A DNA stretch of 64,000 nt from Bilabrum cf. latius (lineage: Eukaryota; Bigyra: Bicosoecida; Bigyra; Bicosoecida). Where the stretch lies: contig OZ237765.1 of the NCBI GenBank assembly GCA_965178125.1, positions 186,001-250,000 on the forward strand, read 5' to 3'. A program made the translations under genes and the position numbers. Of this stretch, positions 24,062 through 35,561 are shown one piece after another (the stretch's first letter is position 1; every line of letters begins with the position of its first letter). Below the pieces are notes generated by a model. The model had not been told where the DNA came from. It saw only the letters and a program-made list of their open reading frames with translations, and did no database searches.

Positions 24062-25237
24062 GCCTGTACCCACCGCGGCTCCTGTCGCTGCGCACTCGTC
24101 ACACAGGGTAGCTAGGGTAGACAGGAGACAGGGAACAAGCTCCTTGTAGTAGACCACGTCAGCGGCTAGCACGACGTCCGGAGCCGGAAATACCCCACCA
24201 GAGCGCGCTTGGGCCGAGGCAGCGCGCGCCCCATCCCCGCGCCCGCCACTCGCAGCATGCCTTGATGCAGACTGAGATGCAGCTGTGGATGCGGCTGCAG
24301 GCAAGGGCGCACGTCCTGACTCTTGTTCTAGTTCTGGCTCGGGTGCCGTCGGGGTCGGGGTCGCGCCACCTCTCTCGGCATCCAGTTCAGCGAGGGACGT
24401 GGCGTCGCTGGCACGCCCGGGTCTTTCTTGATCCGGATCCGATCCCAGGGCAGTTGCAACCTCGGTGTGAGTGGCGGTCCTTACATCCGGTCCCTCAGAA
24501 GCGCTTTCGATTCCGGATCCATCGGGGCCGGCTCGGCTCTCATCAGCGCAACCACCACCACCACCCTTGCTCCCGACCGCGCCTCCCTCCTCTCTAGGGG
24601 TAGTTGCCCCCATCGAGGGGGCAGGGGTCCTCCACAGGACCCTGAGGGCAGCCCCCAGATCGGACAGGGAGCTCCGGCTGCCCCACCACAGCGGAACCGC
24701 GTCCAATCGCGCGGCGCCCCGCGTGGCCGCCAGCCTCGCCCGCACGTTCTGCACGAGCATGTCACACACATCGTCCGTGTCCGTGGCGACGCACTGAGCA
24801 GGTGCTCCGCGGGAGGCGAGCACGAGGCTCGGCAGCCCGCAGGCACCGGCACCGATCTCCAGCGTGCGGAGTGGAGCGCCGACTGCACCACGCCCTGCCC
24901 AGCTGGGCAGTGCGAGCTTCGCGGCCTCTGTAATGCTTTCAAATTCCAAGGGGGGCTCGAAGGTTGGCTTGCCAAGTGCGCTGCTTCCGGTAGGCATCAA
25001 GTTCCCATTGCCGATGCCCCAGTCGGCGCCGCCGTCCCTGGCGACCGCCTTGGCTTCATCCAAGAGCCCGAGTTCCAGCATACGGCTAAGCATCAGTGCT
25101 GCAGGGTAGATCTTCATGCCGATTTCACCGGATGGCCACTGCAGAACCTCGAAATTCGCCTCGGCCACAGACTTCACTTCAGAGGGAGAGTGGCTGCAGA
25201 ACGTAAACCGAGATGGTTTTGATGGCACTGACGACAT
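23189..25237 (-). CDS. Class I SAM-dependent methyltransferase, METTL21/FAM86 (Methyltransf_16) type
   Basis: Probably a protein-lysine methyltransferase. The SAM-binding motif I appears as LEIGAGACGLPSLVLASRG, followed by an acidic loop (CVATDTDD). The family's catalytic-loop region is APDVVLAADVVYYKELVP, and a later strand reads PPVVLAYARRFKETRNF. The N-terminus has FEVLQWPSGEIGMKIYPAALMLSRML, the usual W-x-x-G...Y-P-A-A entry to the fold. An insertion of about 170 residues separates motif I from the DVVY motif, and a poly-Ala run plus a long disordered stretch follow. I placed the start at the ATG at 25237, just before the conserved part; the frame stays open upstream with another ATG at 25366 and a basic peptide that could be a targeting signal. 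The stop is TGA. No TAG interrupts it. Confidence 0.8.
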
Positions 25238-25438
25238 CGATGTGTGGGCTGTAAAACTTTGATAGATTCTGTGATCATTTATTCCAAGGAAACCCGCGGA
25301 TCTCTTTGCACTGAGCCGGTCATCCCGACGCCGTCGGCTTCGAGTTGATTGCTTCATCTTCATCATGACCGAAAGTTGGTTGCAACCGCCACGGCCAGCC
25401 TCCAGTTCAGCTACTTTCCGCCAATAGGAGCAGCCAAG

Positions 25439-25938
25439 ATGGCCACGCGCACGCGAATAATGTTTCCAAACATGCAAATGACCATGGTGCGGCGGCACTC
25501 CATGAGACTTCCCAAGAATACGTTCGTGTTTAGGTGTACGCCGAAGTATGGCAAGACTGAGATTAAGGAATACCTTTAGAAGGTGTACGGTGTCACCGTT
25601 CTCCGAGTGGCTACAATTAACTACTTAGGTGTGTTTCTGCTTTTTTTCGAACAGCCCCTCAAGCACAGCAACCCGCTTTAGTGTAATGGCCCACGAGAGC
25701 ACTACTCCTCCCCACCGCAGGCAAAATTAGGCGGTTTGGAGCCCGAAGGATATACAAGCTGAAGGATTTCAAGAAAGTGTATGTTACTATTGCCGAGGAC
25801 TCATTTGATGCCGCGCCAAAGGAGGACATCTATCGACCAAAGCTGAGTGAGGCCGGCGAGGAGGTCATGGCAGAGGTTGAGAAGAAGCGAAGAGAAGCTG
25901 CGCAATATGAGGCGAAGCACGGAGATGGGAGGGTTTGA
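25439..25938 (+). CDS. Mitochondrial large-subunit ribosomal protein uL23m
   Basis: Binds near the exit tunnel of the mitochondrial ribosome. Exons are 25439-25628 and 25721-25938 (135 residues); the intron has donor GTGTGT and acceptor CCGCAG. The pattern RLPKNTFVFRCTP...KTEIKEYL-[TAG]-KVYGV..V..V.T.NY.GK follows eukaryotic mitochondrial L23, where a polar or charged residue precedes the K/S-V-Y motif. The second exon supplies RRIYKLKDFKKVYVTI and a charged C-terminal extension. One in-frame TAG (25577) lies mid-domain; without read-through the protein would lose two-thirds of its fold. It is divergent from the methyltransferase gene, about 200 bp away. Stop TGA, immediately followed by TAA. 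Confidence 0.85.
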
Positions 25939-26274
25939 TAAGTACGTCTGCAAAGCCAAGTTTCTGTTTAGCATGATAGTGTGATTGAGGTATCAGAGCA
26001 AGAATCGCCTAGGGATGCAGGCTGCAGCCATCGCCTGCACTTGGCTGTAAAGCACCGCCCCATACAGACCCGCGAGGGTCCGACGACCAAACACCACGTG
26101 CATGGGATGCGCCACAAATGAATCGGGCAGGCAGTGCCTCGGGTGAGCACGGCGCTGCGCATGCATGCCCATCGCTGAAGCAGCGACAAACACGGGCATG
26201 GAGGCACCACCGTGCGATGCACCCAGTTCCGGAAACTTCGAGAGAGCTGTGTGCGATGGCCCTCCCATCCATGG
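25939..26274. other. Convergent intergenic region
   Basis: This 336-bp stretch lies between the 3' ends of uL23m (+) and the acidic membrane-protein gene (-). Open frames on the minus strand here show no conserved pattern and are probably incidental to GC content. It includes one copy of a recurring word (CACCGTGCGATGCA at about 26209). Confidence 0.5.
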
Positions 26275-27160
26275 TCAGGCGAAGGCCGCTTTCGAGTCGG
26301 ATCCGGGCTAGGTGGTTGCAACCGCCCCCGTGTCCGTCTTGCTTCCGCCCTGCGCGTTTGCCACAAACCCTGCCGTGCCATGCGAATGCGAACCTTCCTT
26401 GGCCCCTGCGGTTCCTGCGTGCAGCGGGTTGGACGCCGAAATCTTGCCCTCGCCGTCGGAGTCATCCCCCTTGGCCCCGCCCTCGCCCTCCTCCTGGCCG
26501 GCCTTCCACTGCTTGTAGAAGTGACGGACCGCGAGGCCGACCAGCACCCCCCCGAGAATCATCGCAACGGTAGAGCTCCAGAACACGGCGGGCGTCTCGC
26601 CCATGATTTCGGGCTCCTCTGCGCTTTCCTCCTCGGCTGCTCCCTCGAACTCTGCCAGCTCGGCGCTAGGCAGGCGGCCGAGGGGCATCTCCTCTTCTTC
26701 CTCTTCTTCCTCTTCCTCCTCTGCTTCCTCTTCCTGCTCCTCCTCCTGCTGCTCGGCCTCTTCCTGCTCCGGTTCGGTCTCCTGCGAGGCATTCACGATG
26801 GGAGAGCACGATGCGGGCGGTGGCAAGCACACTCGATGAAAAGATCTGCAGACAAATCGCTGCGACTGCACGCATTCGCTCTCGAACCGAAATAGACCTA
26901 TGCTTGTTATGCTGGATCCAAGCTCGGTGCAACCATTTGCAACTAACTGCGTTCACGTCGTAGCGGTGGGTGCGCCAGTGCCCACCCTCAACCACGTAAT
27001 TTGGGTCCTCCGGTTCCTCCTCCTGCTCTTCTTCTTGCTCCTCTTCCTCTTCCTCTTCTTCTTCCTCCTCTTCCTCTTCCTCCGACTCCGCCTCCCCCTC
27101 CTCCTCAGATTCCGGAGCTTGTAGGGATCTGGACCCACGAGGGGCAGCGTCTTCGAGCAT
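26275..27160 (-). CDS. Acidic single-span membrane protein, function unknown
   Basis: The model has exons 27160-26996 and 26781-26275 (223 residues). The acceptor CCTCGCAG at 26782 is clear. The donor (GTGGTT at 26995) was chosen because it keeps the frame and is weaker. The N-terminal half is almost entirely Glu runs. A single hydrophobic helix follows (FWSSTVAMILGGVLVGLAV), then a basic/aromatic juxtamembrane patch (RHFYKQWK) and a Gly/Ser tail. One TAG (26308) is read through to a TGA at 26275. There is no cleavable signal peptide, suggesting a tail-anchored or internally anchored protein. An upstream exon is possible because the frame is open to 27233. I do not recognise the family. Confidence 0.55.
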
Positions 27161-27717
27161 GGCCTGGAGCAGCCCTTGCTCCCCCGACTCAATCAGCGAG
27201 GCAACGCGAGCCTCAAATGAATCAGCTGCTTAAAAGAAACTTGGAGAAGCATATGGAGGCGGGAGCGCACGTATAACTAGCACCCGGGCCATATGTGCGG
27301 TGCAGTAGCTCAGTGGAAATCGAGAACGAGCCGGCAGACTACACCACCGAAACTCAATACGTCAGGCACGGACGAATACTGGCACGCCAAAAACTGTGAT
27401 ATAAACTTTAATTAATCAAAACATCTACCATCAACAATCAGAACTGCCAAGGGTAAGAGACCAACGCTTGAAACGTGCTTCCCTTCAGCACAGGCATGTG
27501 TTCCTGTCGTGCGTGCAGCTAAGCACTCACCCTCCTAGCCTCGCAGCTGGCCTGCGTGTGCGAAAAATAGGGATGATGCCGCTGCTGCCAAGCAAAGCAC
27601 CACTGTAACCCCCTTCATGGAGTATTCCGCTCAAGTTTACTTGGCTCTGGCGACATCACACCGCTGACCCAGCCGGGTTGCAACCGGCTGTTGGTCGCAA
27701 CGCGTCAGGCTCTGTCA
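27161..27717. other. Intergenic spacer
   Basis: About 550 bp between two minus-strand genes, with moderate GC. A TAGCTCAG word near 27310 resembles a tRNA D-arm, but no T-arm (GTTCGA) or matching stems follow, so no tRNA is called. Nothing else was recognised. Confidence 0.5.
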
Positions 27718-29251
27718 TCAGGACCCGCCACAGCCGCACCCCCGAGCATCCTCCGATGGCGGCTCCACGAGCACGCCTGTGTTCCCCGTGGCCCACGCCA
27801 CGAACCTCGCCATCCTCGGCACGACCTCCCTGCCGGCCCTGGAGCCCTCCGTGTCGTGCCCCATCGACTCGGTGATGTGCCCCAGGCCGTCCACCTGAAT
27901 GACCCGGAGCCACCCGGGAGCAGGCGCGAAAGATGTGCGTGTTGAATCGTCCGTTGGGCGCTTGTGAGGCACAATGGCCCCGGCAGCTGATGATGCTGCT
28001 GCGTCTCCTCTGTCACTGCCTGCCCTGGCACCAGAGCCAGCCCCAGACCCGTCCATGCTTCCGTACTTCATGCCTGCGCCCGTATGTGCATCTACTCTAG
28101 CCTACACTGGTTCACCTTGGAGAGCCGCGGCGCCGGTTGCGGAACCTTGCTGCGCGGCGACCAGGCCATCCACATCCTCAGGCGCATCCGGACCGTCCGG
28201 AATGCGCGGCGCCGCCACCCCGGAACCTTCCGAGTGCATCATACCGGAACCTTGCTTGGCTTGAGCCCCATCCAGCCCCGCCAGAAATCGCGCGGCGCCA
28301 TGCCACCTGCGGAACCTGTACGCGTGCTCCTCCAAGCCGAGGTCCCATGGCGGCTCAGCGTGTGCGAGCAGCATGGGGGGCAGGGCAAGGGCCCGGGGAA
28401 CAGTGCCGCCGCCCCCGGGCACATCGTCAGGGTCCGCCTCGTGCACCGCACCGGCATCATCATCCCTCCAAGACGGCAGCTGCTCAACGGATACATCCAG
28501 GCAGCCGGGGCAGCAGTTCCACAGGCAGCATCCGCACAAGCACGCGCAGCATCGCCAACCACAACCCTGCCGCACAACTCCGCCGTGGGTGCGCGGCTGC
28601 AGGGGATCGAACCGAGGAACTCCGCAGCATGACCCGCGCTGGGCCACATCATGACCCTCCCCATCCCGGCCTCGTGCCAAGTGGCTGGCGGCGGCGGGAC
28701 CCGTCCGGTATTCGGAATCAAAAATACTATCGTGTGACGATTGCGCGCCTCTGCCACCGCTGGTGCCGCCGCCGCATCCGCATTCCGAGGAGCGCCCGCA
28801 CCACAGGTTCCGCTCCTGCTCGTCCGTGCTCTCATCGCACTCATCACACGCCATCAGGTAGGCGGGGCCTGCGGAACCCCCTGCCGGGATGCGCGGCGGC
28901 GCTCCTGCCGACAAGGCGCCGTGGCCCCGTTGTTCCCTCAGCCTGGCCCCCGGAGGCACCACGCGCCTCACGAACACGTGGGCTGCCCCAGGCATCCTCG
29001 CCAGCGAATGTTCCGAACGCACGGGTGGGCCTGATCCTGGCCCTGTACCTGCGCTTTCCTCTGTGCTATCATGCTGAGGGGACGAGTCCGACGATTGCGG
29101 GCTCCTCTGCGATCGAGGAAGCGCTACCACGACGTCACTGTGTGCGATCGCGACACCATTCGATGACGTGTTCTTCAGCTCTGCCGTCCTTCCGTTCGGC
29201 CGTGCCGGCGAACCACCGCCCTGCTACACGACGGGGGAGAGTGCTGCAGAC

Positions 29252-29321
<70 letters not shown>

Positions 29322-30432
29322 GCAATCCCGCAGCCGCCGACCCTCTGGCCCTGAGCTCGCCCGACACCCCGTCCCTAACGGAAGCAGGGCCGCTGTTTCC
29401 GTTGTTCCCTGGGTGCCGATGTCCCGTGCTCTCCTCGTCATCACTAACCCCGCTTCTGTTGTTCCCTGGCTTGCCCCCTCCCCCCTCCGGACTGTTCCCC
29501 AGCAGCCAGCCTTCCCTGCCGATGGCCTCCCCCACCCACCGCCGCAGCTGCCCCGCAGGAAACGACAGGTCCCACCGCGCGGGGTCGGGTCCGAACACCG
29601 TCCACATGAAGAGCTTGCGGCTCAAGACGGACGACCTGAGGGGCTCTCCCGTCAGCGGGCCACTCAGCGACAGAACCCCCCGGATTGTGCCCGCGGGTGA
29701 CGACGACGACGACGACGATGACGAGGCGGTTGCAACCTCTTCGCTAGTCACACGGCCGTCATGCCTCCCTGGGTGCCCCACTTTCCCCACGACGCGGACA
29801 CCCCTGGACTCTAGCGTCTCGGGCCATAGGCCCAGCGTGACGGCCATGTGGGCCCCTGCCGACTGCCCCGCCAGGACGATGGAGTGAGGGTCGCCGCCGT
29901 ACTCGCCCGCGTGAGCAGCTGCCCACGACACGGCATCCGCGGCGTCTAGCAGGTGCGTGGGCCAGCGCTGAGGCGGCGATCGCATGCATGCCTGCAGGGC
30001 GAGCAAGAGGGCCCAGATGCCCGCCAGCCAGGCGGGAGCCAGGGGCCAAGAGACCCAGTCGCGGGCCAGGGCGGCGGACGCGGGGGCGCCTTGAACTGCG
30101 GCGAGGAGGACAGCCCATACAATCAGTGCGATCAAAAACTGCATCGCGGCAAGATCTCTCCACCGGAGACTGGAGGTTCGGTACGATATGACGAAAGTGA
30201 GGATGCCACGTCGTGCTAAAGCACGGCCCGTTTCGACGTTTGTCTTGCTCCATCCGCGCCTGTCGAAGCGCTTCCAACCACCTCCATGCATCCACACAAC
30301 GATGGGAAACGGCAATTGGTTGCTATCAGTGCTTCGTTCGGGAATGTAGGCATCTAGCTGGTGTTTGTACTTGCCAGTGTTGCGATAGGGAAGGTCAAGA
30401 ACTTCATGGATTCCAAAGCCTCGTGGAGGCAT
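27718..30432 (-). CDS. Alpha/beta hydrolase, isoprenylcysteine methylesterase (ICME)-like, with a giant insertion
   Basis: A serine hydrolase of the ICME/carboxylesterase group, which in plants demethylates prenylated proteins. The single-exon model gives 904 residues. The oxyanion motif HGGGW (WMHGGGWKRF) and the nucleophile elbow GQSAGAH (after EYGGDPHSIVLA) are clear. Two hydrophobic helices lie between them, fitting a membrane-bound ICME. After LSGPL the fold is broken by about 450 residues of poly-Ser, Gly/Pro-rich and Cys-cluster sequence. It resumes at LPPMLLAHAEPPWDLGLEEHAYRF, the strand that normally carries the acid residue, and ends with VDGLGHITESMG, which probably supplies the catalytic His. 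TAGs at 29224 and 28102 fall inside the insertion and must be read to join the two halves. Stop TGA. Other alpha/beta hydrolase subfamilies are possible. Confidence 0.78.
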
Positions 30433-30640
30433 CTCAGGTAAAATTAATCAACACATGCTTGATTCGGATAGGTGAAAGTACGAGCAAGTACGCTGGTGCA
30501 TCACGCATGATGATGCATGAGCCGCATTACAGTGCAATGATATTACATTGTACAGAGCACTTTCACTTATATCGCATTTTAGTGCCACGCGGCGAGCAGG
30601 AAATTCGGCCGCTCATTCTTTCGCATCTTTCACCGCAAAC
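30433..30640. promoter_or_regulatory. Compact divergent promoter (hydrolase / HSP90)
   Basis: Only 208 bp separate the two start codons, and the GC content is low. Several TTC triplets occur just upstream of HSP90, but they do not alternate as nTTCnnGAAn units, so I do not call heat-shock elements. Confidence 0.45.
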
Positions 30641-33364
30641 ATGGCCGGAGTTGCTGAAGCTGTCCCCGCACCTGCTGCCGGAGAGGCCGGAGAGGGAGCC
30701 GAGAAGTGGTCATTCGGCGCTGATATCAACCAGCTGCTGTCCCTGATCATCAACACGTGAGGAACCAGGCGTGTGGCGCCATTTGCCCAAACCCAAGCCT
30801 CACGAGCCATAGACTAGGTCCAACAATCCGCAAGATTTGACGTTTATCAATACTTTATTCTATTGCAGTGTCTACTCGAACAAGGAGGTCTTCCTTCGCG
30901 AGCTGATCTCGAACGCATCGGATGTGAGATGGTTGGATCGTCCCACGTTTCGTCCGAAAGTTGGCTGTTTGCGTCGCACAGCGAACGAGCAGTGCCCATG
31001 TCTGATCTTGTTTAAGTTTTATGGTGTAATTTTCCTCTCGTTGCTCGGCCAGCCGCTCAGCGGCAGGCCCACTTGCGGTTCGCCCACTGTGCACCCATGC
31101 CGCGTGGCAGTCCGTTCTTGGGCCGCTCATCCGCCTGGGTGGAAAGGCAGGGGGGCCCGGACTGCGATGCGCAGTGTATAATGCATCAAAGATCGCATTG
31201 ATGCCCCCGCTAGGCAAGCCGTGGACCACAGTGTTGTACAACTGCGTTGTCCAGCCGGGGAGTGTTGGCCTGTGGCGTGGTGATACGCCGCTGGTCGTCT
31301 CAGATGCTTCGCTCGCCTTGTTTGACTCGTTTCATCTTACAACACTCCAATGTACGTTGCCCGCAGGCCCTCGACAAGATCCGCTACCAGGCCATCAAGG
31401 ATTCCAAGGTCCTCGAGAGCGCCCCCGACCTCAAGATCGAGCTCATCCCCAACAAGGAGGACGGCACCCTGACCATCCGCGACACCGGGATCGGCATGAT
31501 CAAGGCCGACCTCAAGAAGCGCCTCGGAACCATCGCCAACTCTGGCACCAAGGCGTTCATGGAGGCCATCAAGGCCGGAGCCGACATCTCCATGATCGGC
31601 CAGTTCGGCGTGGGCTTCTACTCTGCCTTCCTCGTGGCCGACGAGGTGGTCGTGCACTCGAAGAACAACGACGACGACCAGTGGTGCTGGCGCTCCTCGG
31701 GCGGCGGCTCCTTCACCATCGAGCCCAGCGACTACCCCGACCTGGGCCGCGGGTCCGCCATCATCCTCAAGCTCAAGAAGGGCCAGACCGAGTACATGGA
31801 GGAGCGCCGCCTCAGGGACCTCGTGAAGAAGCACTCCGAGTTCATCCAGTTCCCCATCAACCTCCAGGTGACCAAGGAGGAGGAGAAGGAGATCGAGGAC
31901 GACGACGAGGAGGAGGACGACGAGGAGGACGATGACAAGCCCAAGGTGGAGGACGGCGAGGACAAGAAGGAGAAGAAGACCAAGAAGGTCAAGGAGGTCA
32001 CCAAGGAGTGGGACCAGGTCAACAAGACCAAGCCCCTGTGGACCCGCGCTCCCGAGGAGGTCACCACCGACGAGTACGCCGCCTTCTACAAGAGCATGGC
32101 CAACGATTACTCGGACCACCTGGCCGTCAAGCACTTCAAGCTCGAGGGGCAGCTGGACTTCACCGCGCTGCTCTTCGTGCCCAGGCAGGCCCCCTTCGAC
32201 ATGTTCGAGGGCGGCAAGAAGAAGAGGAACAACCTCAAGCTGTACGTGCGCAGGGTGTTCATCATGGACGACTGCGAGGAGCTCATGCCAGAGTACCTCA
32301 GCTTCGTCAGGGGCATCGTGGATTCCGAGGACCTTCCCCTCAACCTGTCCCGCGAGTCGCTGCAGCAGACCAAGGTGCTGTCCGTGATGAAGAAGCAGAT
32401 CGTCAAGAACTGCATCGCCCTCTTCAGGGAGCTCGCGGAGGACGAGGACAAGTACAAGACTTTCTACGAGCAGTTCGCCAAGAACCTCAAGCTGGGCATC
32501 CACGAGGACGCCGCCAACCGCTCCAAGCTGGCCGACCTCCTGAGGTACAAGTCCACCAAGTCCGGCGGCGAGTACACGTCCCTGTCCGACTACGTGGACC
32601 GGATGAAGGAGGGCCAGCCCGGCATCTACTACATCTCGGGTGAGAGCGAGGCCGCCGTGATGGACGCTCCCTTCTTGGAGCAGCTGAGGAAGAGGGACTA
32701 CGAGGTGCTGTTCATGACGGACCCCATCGACGAGTACGCCGTGCAGCAGCTGCGCGAGTACAAGAAGAGCAAGCTCATCTGCGTGACCAAGGAGGGCATG
32801 CAGCTGGACGAGACGGACGACGAGAAGAAGGCTTTCGAGGAGGCGAAGAAGGCCACCGAGGGCCTCTGCGCCGTCATCAAGGACACCCTCGGCGACAAGG
32901 TCGAGAAGGTGACCGTGTCCAACCGGCTGGACAAGTCCCCCTGCGTGCTGGTGACCGGCGAGTTCGGCTGGTCCGCCCGCATGGAGCAGATCATGAAGGC
33001 GCAGGCCCTGCGGGACCCCTCCATGTCGACCATGATGGGATCCAGGAAGAGCCTCGAGATCAACCCCATGCACCCCATCGTGCAGGCCCTGCGCGCCAAA
33101 GCGGACGAGGACAAGTCCGAGGCGTCGCTCAAGGACATCATCTTTTTGCTGTACGAGACCTCGCTGCTCACCTCTGGTTTCTCCCTGGACAAGCCCGCGA
33201 CCTTTGCCTCCCGCATCCACTCCCTCATCTCCCTGGGGCTGGAGATCGACGCCGAGGACGAGGACGAGGAGGAGGCTGCACCCGCAGCCAAGGCCGAGGG
33301 CGAGGCTGCCGCCGGCGGCGCCGACACCTCCGGCGCAGCCAGCTCCATGGAGGACATCGACTGA
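30641..33364 (+). CDS. HSP90: Cytosolic HSP90 molecular chaperone
   Basis: ATP-dependent dimeric chaperone. Exons are 30641-30756, 30869-30923 and 31367-33364 (722 residues). The two introns have GTGAGG and GTGAGA donors and split the N-terminal ATPase domain. The joined sequence reads [41 protein letters not shown], then DTGIGM, GTIA.SGTKAF and GQFGVGFYS, the complete GHKL nucleotide pocket. A charged linker ([14 protein letters not shown]) and the middle-domain block NLSRESLQQ follow. The protein ends in MEDID instead of the usual cytosolic MEEVD. It has no signal peptide or KDEL. No TAG occurs, as might be expected for a strongly expressed gene. The stop is TGA. Confidence 0.97.
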
Positions 33365-33545
33365 AAAGTCTTTGAGGTTTGAAGCGGGCGTGAGCTCTCG
33401 CTCCTGATATCATCGGGATCGGCTGTCTTGATTGAGTGACAGGAAGATCTGTGTTTGACCGGTTTGTGCAGCCCAATAGACACTAAACAAAATCAGGTTT
33501 TCCGAGTGTGGCGGGATCCCGTCGCACGCGAGTATTCCCCGCGAA

Positions 33546-35561
33546 ATGCTGGCTATATTATCCTCAGTTCTCGCTATTGCTGGCTTAGCGAATGCAAGAG
33601 CACCGCTGAACCCCGCTGCACCTGTGTGGCCGTTGCCGGAGAGCATGGAGGTAGAAGCTGGTGCAAGACCCTTGGCTGCCAACTTTCAGATATCCACCGA
33701 TGCCAAGTCTACTAGGCTCAGCAAGGCGATCGCGCGGTACATGGCGATTATTGCACCGAATGCTGCTGGCTCAAAGTTGGACGCATCTGCGATCTCTGAG
33801 CTCAAACTGAGCGTTGCCGCCGCATCCGACGGCCTGCCAACGAGCGACACCTCTTATGCGTACAACCTAACGGTACATGCGTCGTCTTCGGTGGCTATCG
33901 TGGAGGCCGATACTATTTTTGGTGCAATGTACGGCATGGAGACGTTCAGCCAGCTGGCTTTGCCCGACGTTGGCAGGCTTACCGTGGAGTCAGCCACAAT
34001 CGAGGACAGGCCCGCGTACGTTCACCGCGGCTTCATGATCGACACGGGGCGCCGTTTCTGGCCAGTCTCCACGGTACAAAAGACGATCGACGCACTTTCG
34101 TACGTCAAGAGCAACGTGCTGCACTTCCACATGTCCGATTTCTGCCGATTCTCCGTGGAGAGCAAGCTGTACCCAAATCTGACAGACGCCCTGGTGGGCC
34201 AGCTCGCGGGACACTATTCCCAGGAAGACCTGCAGGGCCTTGTGCAGTACGCGGGAGACCGCGGGGTCCGCCTGATGCTGGAGATGGACATCCCCGGGCA
34301 CTCCAAGGGGTTTGACCCCATCATGGGGGAGTAGGAGATGCAGTTCTGCGACCCCGCCCCCAAGGGGTACGGCACCCAGCTGTATGACGACCCGCAGGGC
34401 CGCACCGTAAGCATCCTCCGCAACATCACCAAGGAGATGGCTGGCCTTGTTCCGGAGCAGCTCATGCACCTGGGATGCGACGAGACGAAGGTCACGGGCC
34501 CCTGCACCTTGGACAACACCGCACAACTGGAGAAGGACGTGTTCCGCCACGTCACCGCCGACCTCGGGCGCACCCCCGTGGCGTGGGAGGAGGCTCTCTT
34601 CGAGACGAACTCGGCTCCTCCGAACGCAGTCATCAACGCGTGGTCCCGTCACACGGCGGCCGAGGTCATCGCCAGGGGCCACCGGGCCATCGAGTCGCAC
34701 TCGGGGTGGTTCTACCTCAACCACGCGACCATCCCATGGACCTCCCTCTGGCGGGACATTGCTACCGGAGTGGCACCAGAGAACATCACCATGCTGCTGG
34801 GAGGCGAGACCTCCATGTGGACTGACGATTTCTGCTACATCGAGCAGTGCGGTGCCTTTGGGCCCGGCCACAGCCCTCCCCCCGGATCCCCCCTGTTCGG
34901 GCCCGAGCAGGACGCTGCCTTCGAGGAGGTGGTGCTGAGCATTGTGTTCCCCAGGGCACTCATCGGTGCGGGGGCCTTTTACGGCTACGATCCATCCGTC
35001 AACATCTCTTCCCCCGAGTTCGACATCGTCTTCCGGTCGGCCCAGGAGAGGCAGGCGGCGAGGGGGGTGCCCACCTGCCCCCCGGGCTGCACGTGCGACT
35101 ACGAGCAGGTCTGCGGGCACTACCTCATCCCCTGCGACACGCCCGCCCCGGGGACGAACGTGAAGCTGTTCACCTGCGCCGCCCAGGACGACACCCGGTC
35201 CGAGGCACAGGACTTCGTGCTGGACTCCGCCGGCAACCGGATCCGCCCGGCCTCCAACAGCTCGCTTTGCTTCGGCCTTGACGGAAAGGACCCGAGCAGC
35301 GGACAGCCTAACGTTGCTCTGGTGGCGTGCGACCCCAGCGACGACTCGCAGGCGTTCAAGTTCGACAGCAGCAGCGGGAATCTTGTGCACGTCCAGGACG
35401 GCAAGTGCGTGGACCTCACGGGAGGCGGCTCGACCCCTGGGACGAACGCCGAGATTTACCAGTGCGGCGACAAGCAAGACAACCAGGTATTCTCTGTGGA
35501 TCCCAAGACTGGTCACATCTCGAACAGGGGTATGTGCCTGGACACGTGCGTGTACGCGTGA
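33546..35561 (+). CDS. GH20 beta-N-acetylhexosaminidase with C-terminal ricin-type lectin domain
   Basis: Secreted or lysosomal glycosidase removing terminal GlcNAc/GalNAc, using substrate-assisted catalysis. Single exon, 671 residues. A signal peptide (MLAILSSVLAIAGLANA) leads into the GH20 N-domain (PVWPLPESMEV). The barrel follows: YVHRGFMIDTGRRFWPV, LHFHMSDFCRFSVES, and the catalytic Asp-Glu pair in HLGCDETK (D312, E313). INAWSRH and LLGGETSMWTD complete the site. The last ~180 residues hold a Cys-rich stretch and a ricin-B-like repeat (GKCVDLTGGG...TNAEIYQCG...DNQVFSV). A TAG at 34332 (residue 263) lies between the PGHSKG barrel motif and the catalytic Asp-Glu; conserved barrel sequence continues in the same frame after it. 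Stop TGA. Confidence 0.93.

Noticed and set aside
25993-26268. 91-codon minus-strand frame after uL23m
   Set aside because: No conserved motif, no good start context, and it lies in the 3' region between convergent genes.
27300-27375. tRNA-like GTAGCTCAGTGG word
   Set aside because: No T-arm and no complementary acceptor stem.
30433-30640. Heat-shock elements upstream of HSP90
   Set aside because: TTC triplets are present but not in alternating inverted nTTCn/nGAAn arrays.
31337-33220. 627-codon open frame on the minus strand
   Set aside because: It is exactly antisense to HSP90 exon 3 and arises from GC-rich third positions; its Leu/Val/Gly/His-rich translation matches no family.
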